The notes beneath the pieces are model-generated. The model had not been told where the DNA came from. It was given only the letters and a program-made list of their open reading frames with translations, and did no database searches. Shown piece after piece: positions 58,638 to 64,000 of a stretch of 64,000 bases of DNA. The stretch is from Cryptomeria japonica (Eukaryota; Streptophyta; Pinopsida; Cupressales; Cupressaceae), in the NCBI RefSeq assembly GCF_030272615.1, contig NC_081414.1, positions 912,025,009 through 912,089,008 on the forward strand, in the 5' to 3' direction. How positions within the stretch are numbered: position 1 is the stretch's first letter; each line of letters opens with the position of its first letter. The position numbers and the translations under genes are program-made.

Positions 58638-61600
58638 ATGGCAACCTTTGCTTTCAAGAAGGATAGTCCAAGATTTGATGGAACAAACTACACTCTCTGG
58701 AAAAGCGAGATGTAATGTCATTTTAGATGCATTGGAGAAGAGTACTGGAAGATTACTAAGAATGTATATAATGTTCCTCGTAATTGTCCTACTACTTCAG
58801 ATGAGATAAAGGAAGCAAAATTGAATATTAGAGCTAAGGAAGCATTGTTGAGTGCCTTGACAGATTCTGAAATGACTAATGTGATGGACTTAGAGACTGC
58901 TCATGAAATTTGGATAAAATTGGAGACCTTGCATGAAGGTGATAGTCATGTGAAGATTGCTAAGTTACAGAGCTTGAAGGGAAAATTTGAGAACTCGAAG
59001 TTGAGCAAACATGAGAACATTACTTCTTTTATGCATAAAGTGAATGAGCTTGTGTATGGAATCAGATGTGCCAGTGGAGTATTAGAAGAATCTGAGATTG
59101 TTGCTAAAGTGTTGAGATCCTTGCCTCCTTGTTACAAACATAAAGTTGATGCTATTGATGAGATCTAGACTCTGACAAATGTGACAAGAGACATGCTGAT
59201 TGGTAAACTTGCTACTTTTGAGCTGAGTGAGTTTGGAGACTCTCTTCCTAAGACTGAATCTGCATTCAAAGCTACTATTTCTGGGAAGCAGAGATATGAT
59301 CCGAGAGAAATTTCTAGAAGTCCAGATATGAGAAAGAGATGAAAGAGATGGAAGATGAAGAAAAAGAGATCTTGAGGAGCTTGAAGCACTTGTTGCCAGA
59401 AAATTGCCTAAAGGTGTTGGTGTGACAGATGATGAGTCAGATAAGAGAAATTCAGGAGATGAATTTGTGTTCATTGCTATCAAGGAAGATGATCCTGTAA
59501 CTATAGATTCTACAAGCTGCATTAATGAGGAGAAATTTTGGTTGCTAAAGTTGAGGAGAAAGATGAATGGGTAATTGACAGTGGTTGCTCTCATCATATG
59601 ACATGTGATAAGAGTAAATTTGGAAAAGTATGATGGTAGTACAGTAAGATTTGGTGATAACAAAGCTTGTGTAATCCGTGGTAGAGGTTCTATTTCTCTT
59701 GATGGTAAGCACAATATTGATGATGTGTTGTATGTTGAAAGTTTAAAGCATAATCTTTTGAGTGTTGGTCAGATGATTGATAAGGGATATAACTTGCAAT
59801 CCAAGAATGACAAATGCGAGATCTCGAGTAGCTCCGGAACTGAGATTGCATTAGATACAAAGACTAAAGGTAATATCTTCCACTTGAATGCTAGTGGTAA
59901 AAGTTGTTCGATTACTCATATTGATGAAAGTTGGTTATGGCATAGAAGAATGTGTCATGTAAATTTTGATTGCATGGTTAAGATAAGTTCTACTCAAGAA
60001 GCGAGAGATATATTGAAGCTAATAAAGCCTTCTAATCCGGTATGTAAGGAATGTCAATTAGGGAAGCACACAAGAGTTGCTTATAAGAGCAAACAATATA
60101 ATTCTAATGGATTGTTGGATCTTGTACATACTAATATGTGTGGTCCTTCTAGAGTGAGAAGCTTGCAGGGTGACAGGTATTTCATGTTGCTGATTGATGA
60201 TTGTTCAAGAATGATGTGGGTTACCTTCTTAAGGGAAAAGTCTAAAGCATTGGAGAAGTTCAAGATTTTCAAAGCTAGAGTTGAAATTGAGACTAGATTG
60301 AAGCTGAAGTGTTTGAGATCTGATAGAGGTGGAGAATTCATTTCCGGTGAGTTTAATGCATATTGTGAAGAGCATGGAGTTAAGAGACATTTATCTGCTC
60401 CTAGGACACCATAGTAGAATGGTGTTGTAGAGATAAATAATAGAACAATCCAAGAAGCTGCTAGAACCATGATGATTGAAGGAAATGGTCTACATTTGTA
60501 TTGGAGAGAAGCTGTGAGTACTGTAGTATACACTCTTAATCGGGTAAATGTCAAAAGTGATACTAGTGAGACCCCTTATGAGTTATGGTTTTGTCATGCC
60601 CCTACTATTCGGTATTTTAGAATTTTTGGAAGTAGATGCTATATCAAAAGAGATGAAGATATTAGAAAATTTGATGCTAGATGCGATGAAGGAATTTTTC
60701 TTGGTTATTCTACTAGAGGTAAGGTTTACCGATGTTATAATAAAAGATTGAGAAAGATAGTTGAAAGTACTAATGTGAAGGTTGATGAAGGTAATGTAAG
60801 ACAAATTAGATCTTGCAGATATGATTCAGATGATCAAATTGACAGTTCAGATAAAGGAAAACAAATGCAGACCCAAAGTCAAGTGTAAAATGCTCCGAAA
60901 AAGCCTGAGAATGAAGGAGAAGCTAGTGCAGAAGAAAAAGTTCAAGAGCTTGAAATTAAAGAAAATCCTAAAACTCCCAGGTATGTGAGGTTGATTCATT
61001 CAAAAAATCATATTATTGGTGATAAGAATAAATGTGTGATGACTAGGAAAAGACTTGTTGAATAAATTTGTTTGATTTCTAAGATTGAACCTAAAAATGT
61101 TGATGAAACAAGTAAAGATGATAATTGGATTAAAGCTATGGAAGAAGAATTGAATTAGAATGAGAAAAATGATACATGGATTCTTGTTCCTAGACCTAAG
61201 GATAAAAATGTAATTGGAACTAAATGGGTATTCTAGAATAAGCTGAACGAACAGGGTGAAGTTGTTCGAACTAAAACTAGACTTATTTGTAAGGGTTATT
61301 CACAGGTGGAAGGAATTGATTATGAGGAGACTTTTGATTTGGTAGCTAGAATTTAAAGCTGTTAGATTATTTCTTGGCTATGCTGCTCACAAAGATTTCA
61401 AGGTTTATCAGATGGATGTCAAATCAATCTTTCTTAATGGTGAGTTGGAAGAAGAAGTCTACATTGAGCAACTAGATGGATTTCAAGTGACAAAAGGACA
61501 TGGTTTTCCAGTTGAAGAAAGCATTGTATGGATTGAATCAAGCCCCTAGAGCCTGATATGCCAGATTGGATAAGTATTTGATGAAGCTTGGATTCAATAA

Positions 61601-62618
61601 AGGTATTGCTGACAGTAATTTTTATTTCAAGATTGATCAGAATAACATTTTGATTGTTGAAGTTTTTGTTGATGACATTATCTTTGGAGGAAATGATTGC
61701 CTATGTAAGAAATTTGTTGAAGAGATGCAAAATTGAATTTGAGATGTCTATGATTGGTGAAAGAAATTCTTTATGGGATTGCAAATTAGTCAGTTGGATA
61801 AAGTTATTTTCATATCTCAGTCCAAGTATGTGAAGGAACTGTTGAAGAAATTTGGTTTTGAGGACTCTAAACCAGTTGGTACACCTGTAGTGACTGGATG
61901 TAAGTTGCCAAAGGATGATGATTCTCTGAAATCTAATTAGACGAGATATAGATCTATGATTGGTGGATTGTTGTATTTGACTCATACTAGATCTGATATA
62001 ATGAATTTTGTATGTCATGTTGCTAGATTTCAAGCTGACCCTAAGTAATCTCATGTTATTGTTGTAAAATGGATATTCAAATATTTGAAAAGGAGAATTG
62101 ATTTTGTTTTGTGGTATCTTAAAAATGATGACTTTACCTTGAGTGCTTTTAGAGATGCTGATTGGGCAGGTGATATTGATGATCAGAAGAGTACTATTGG
62201 TGGTGCATTCTTTTTGGGTAAGAAGTTGGTCTCTTGGGCAAGTAAGAAGTAGAATTCTATTTCTTTATCTACTGTAGAGGTTGAATACATTGTTGTTGCT
62301 AGCAATTGTACTCTGGTAATTTAGTTGAAGCAGATATTGAAGGATATAGGAGTTATTTATGATGAACCTATTGCTATAAACTATGATAATTCAATTGTTA
62401 TCAATATTATAAAGAATCCGGGGTTGCATTCCAAAACAAAGCATATATCAATCAAGTTTCTTTTCTTGAGAGAGAGGGTGAATAAAAAAGAAGTCAAATT
62501 GAAGTATGTATCTACAAAGGAACAAATTGAAGACATCTTTACAAAGCCTTTGCCTAAAGATACTTTTGAATATCTCAAAGAGAAGTTAGGGGTGATTGCC
62601 CCCCCTGATGAGAAATAA
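58638..62618 (+). pseudogene. Copia gag-pol, multiply broken
   Basis: The ATG at 58638 begins MATFAFKKDSPRFDGTNY (gag; UBN2-like LETAHEIWIKLETLHEG). A protease motif DSGCSHHMT lies near 59580. A GAG-pre-integrase zinc region follows (LWHRRMCH...CKECQ), then the integrase core (LIDDCSRMMWVTF; SDRGGEF) with two consecutive TAGs at 60412-60417 where TPQQNG is usual. Reverse transcriptase remnants include [19 protein letters not shown] and FVDD (near 61667), and RNase H ends with KNPGLHSKTKHI and DIFTKPLPKD. The order protease-integrase-RT-RNase H defines Copia. At least two frameshifts and many stops. Confidence 0.9.
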
Positions 62619-62980
62619 GATGCATGGATTTGCATCAGTCCGGTGAACTTCACAGAGATATTTGGTGATCCGAATTGATGAGTGAGGTTGCTACTTAGGG
62701 GGAGTAGTCAGCGTTGGTCTTCAGTGGTTCAGATGTATAGATTTGTGAAGCTAATTCAAAGGGGGAGAGAATCCTGATTCCTAAGCCTTTGTCATTGATG
62801 TCAAAGGGGGAGAGAAGAGCATGTGAAAACCCTGAAACATTTTGAGGTAGAAAATCAAAGATTGTGATTTGAGTTGTTTGTCGAGGGGGGTTGATCCTTG
62901 TGATTTTGAGGGAATTTTTTGTGAGTTGATTTCTTTCTTTGCATTGATTATTTTTCACATTCATATGTTTCCATTAATGC
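62619..62980 (+). other. Copia 3' untranslated region with PPT-like repeats
   Basis: Non-coding. aaagggggagaga occurs near 62759 and 62804 before the true PPT at 62981-62993. Confidence 0.7.
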
Positions 62981-62993
62981 CAAAGGGGGAGAT

Positions 62994-64000
62994 TGTTAGA
63001 GATTGTTGGAAATTGGTTGATATGTTATCATTGATGTCAACATATGGGGAGATTGACATATGGGGAGAATTGTTGGATAGAGGAATATGTTGAATATGTT
63101 CTCTCTATGTTTTAGTGTTGCAGTCAGATTAAATGAGTTGATTTAACCTGTGTGTTGTAGATGAGATGATGCAGATTAATGGGTTTTGAAAATACTTATC
63201 TCTAGTTGATTCAACAGAAGTTTCAGAGGTTCGCATGAAGAATTGATCGAGTTTTGTGATCCGGTATACCTACCACATGCCGCTTGGTTTTTCAGTTATT
63301 CAGTGTTGACAGGTTTTGGTAAATCCACGTGTATTGCTTCAGAATTGTAATATCTTTAGTTGCGGATGTGTGGGATGTATTATGGACATTTATGTGCGTC
63401 CTCAATTCAATTGGTTCATGATTTGGAAATCGACAAGCAAATATTTTAGGTTGATAGTTAGTTATGTTGGTGTTCTTGAGCTTCGGTAAAGAGATGATGA
63501 TGATCCTAGAAATCCGAGTTGTTGTGAAGGTTGTGGTGCAATTCACATTGCTTGTGAATGTTTCGAGATTGTGTTGTATGCATATTGGTGGTCCGCATTG
63601 ATTATTGTGCGTGTTATTGAAGGTTTTCTTTGTCAAATGATGTTCTTTGTGTTATGCAACATTCATGATGTGGTAGTGTGTTGCAGATGATCGAGGCATA
63701 ATTCTTGGAGGTGTTTCATATTTGCGATAGTTGTTTAGGTCTAGACTATGTCTTAGCCGACATTGTTTTGGTCCGCATGCATTGTTATAGCGTGTGTAAT
63801 TATATTTTTGTAATATGTAGCATGTGTTGAGCCGACCTCTATTTCATAGGTTGATGACTTGTATAAATGAATGTAATAATCATTGAGAGGTATCATGATG
63901 TGTGTGAATATTGTATCAATCATTTAGTAGCAGGGAAGTTGTGTGAAGAAGTGTGTTGTAGAGAAGATTTGCTAGTGAGCTTAACCGGAACTGTACTTAG
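62994..64000 (+). repeat. Copia element right LTR (incomplete)
   Basis: Starts TGTTAGAGATTG and aligns along its length with 57175 onward. It has an extra 20-bp partial duplication (gacatatggggaga) near 63055. Confidence 0.9.

Larger units (their letters stand above)
57175..64000 (+). mobile_element. Copia (Ty1) element, degenerate, runs off the window
   Basis: Left LTR 57175-58581, PBS at 58584, gag-pol remnants 58638-62618, PPT 62981-62993, right LTR from 62994 to the window end (about 400 bp missing). The right target duplication is outside the window. Confidence 0.93.

Overview
This is nuclear DNA of a seed plant, and the style suggests a gymnosperm (probably a conifer). The evidence is one host-gene exon with a perfect plant splice donor, very sparse genes, an intron of at least 8.1 kb, AT-rich microsatellites, and about 47 kb of nested, mutated retrotransposons. 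The lineage is inferred from this style; no species-diagnostic sequence was seen. I saw no rRNA, tRNA or CRISPR array.

Layout. 1-8110: first intron of a polypyrimidine-tract-binding protein (PTB) gene on the minus strand, with AT-rich tracts and a 392-bp terminal-inverted-repeat (TIR) insertion. 8111-8296: coding exon 1 of PTB; its promoter lies to the right, followed by a 460-bp MITE (8743-9202). 10268-13897: a minus-strand, multi-lesion pseudogene of an unrecognised repetitive protein, with a striking array of about 16 covarying palindromes in its leader and promoter (14051-15061). 15062-16685: non-coding.

16686-56816 is a nest. The host is a plus-strand gypsy-type element H that shows gag and protease-like parts but no reverse transcriptase or integrase, and ends in an LTR at 55647-56816. 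H is interrupted by: (a) a copia-type LTR fragment flanked by a 15-bp duplication, itself split by a complete 16.2-kb Tat-like Ty3/gypsy element (element 1, 17511-33756, TSD CCTTT, minus strand); (b) a related but shrunken element 2 (34586-46043, TSD ATAAT, minus strand), which carries its own copia-derived insertion (37567-38171, TSD TAGGT); (c) a copia solo LTR (46714-47680, TSD CTCCT); (d) a LINE (49755-55505, 14-bp TSD). 57175 to the window end is a degenerate copia element, cut off inside its right LTR.

The most interesting unit is element 1. Besides gag-protease-G-patch and RT-RNase H-second RNase H-integrase on the minus strand, it carries on the opposite strand, between pol and the 3' LTR, a separate GC-rich gene for a plant-mobile-domain (PMD)-like protein with a coiled-coil tail. 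That gene has a predicted first exon just inside the LTR and an 824-bp intron filled with two minisatellites. One minisatellite motif (GCGTCTGTG) also occurs twice in the gag-pol leader, always in the same orientation relative to its own transcription unit. Elements 1 and 2 share a conserved hairpin next to the polypurine tract and a conserved untranslated leader block. Most premature stops look like C-to-T changes of CAG, CAA, CGA or TGG codons, as expected of methylated, silenced copies.
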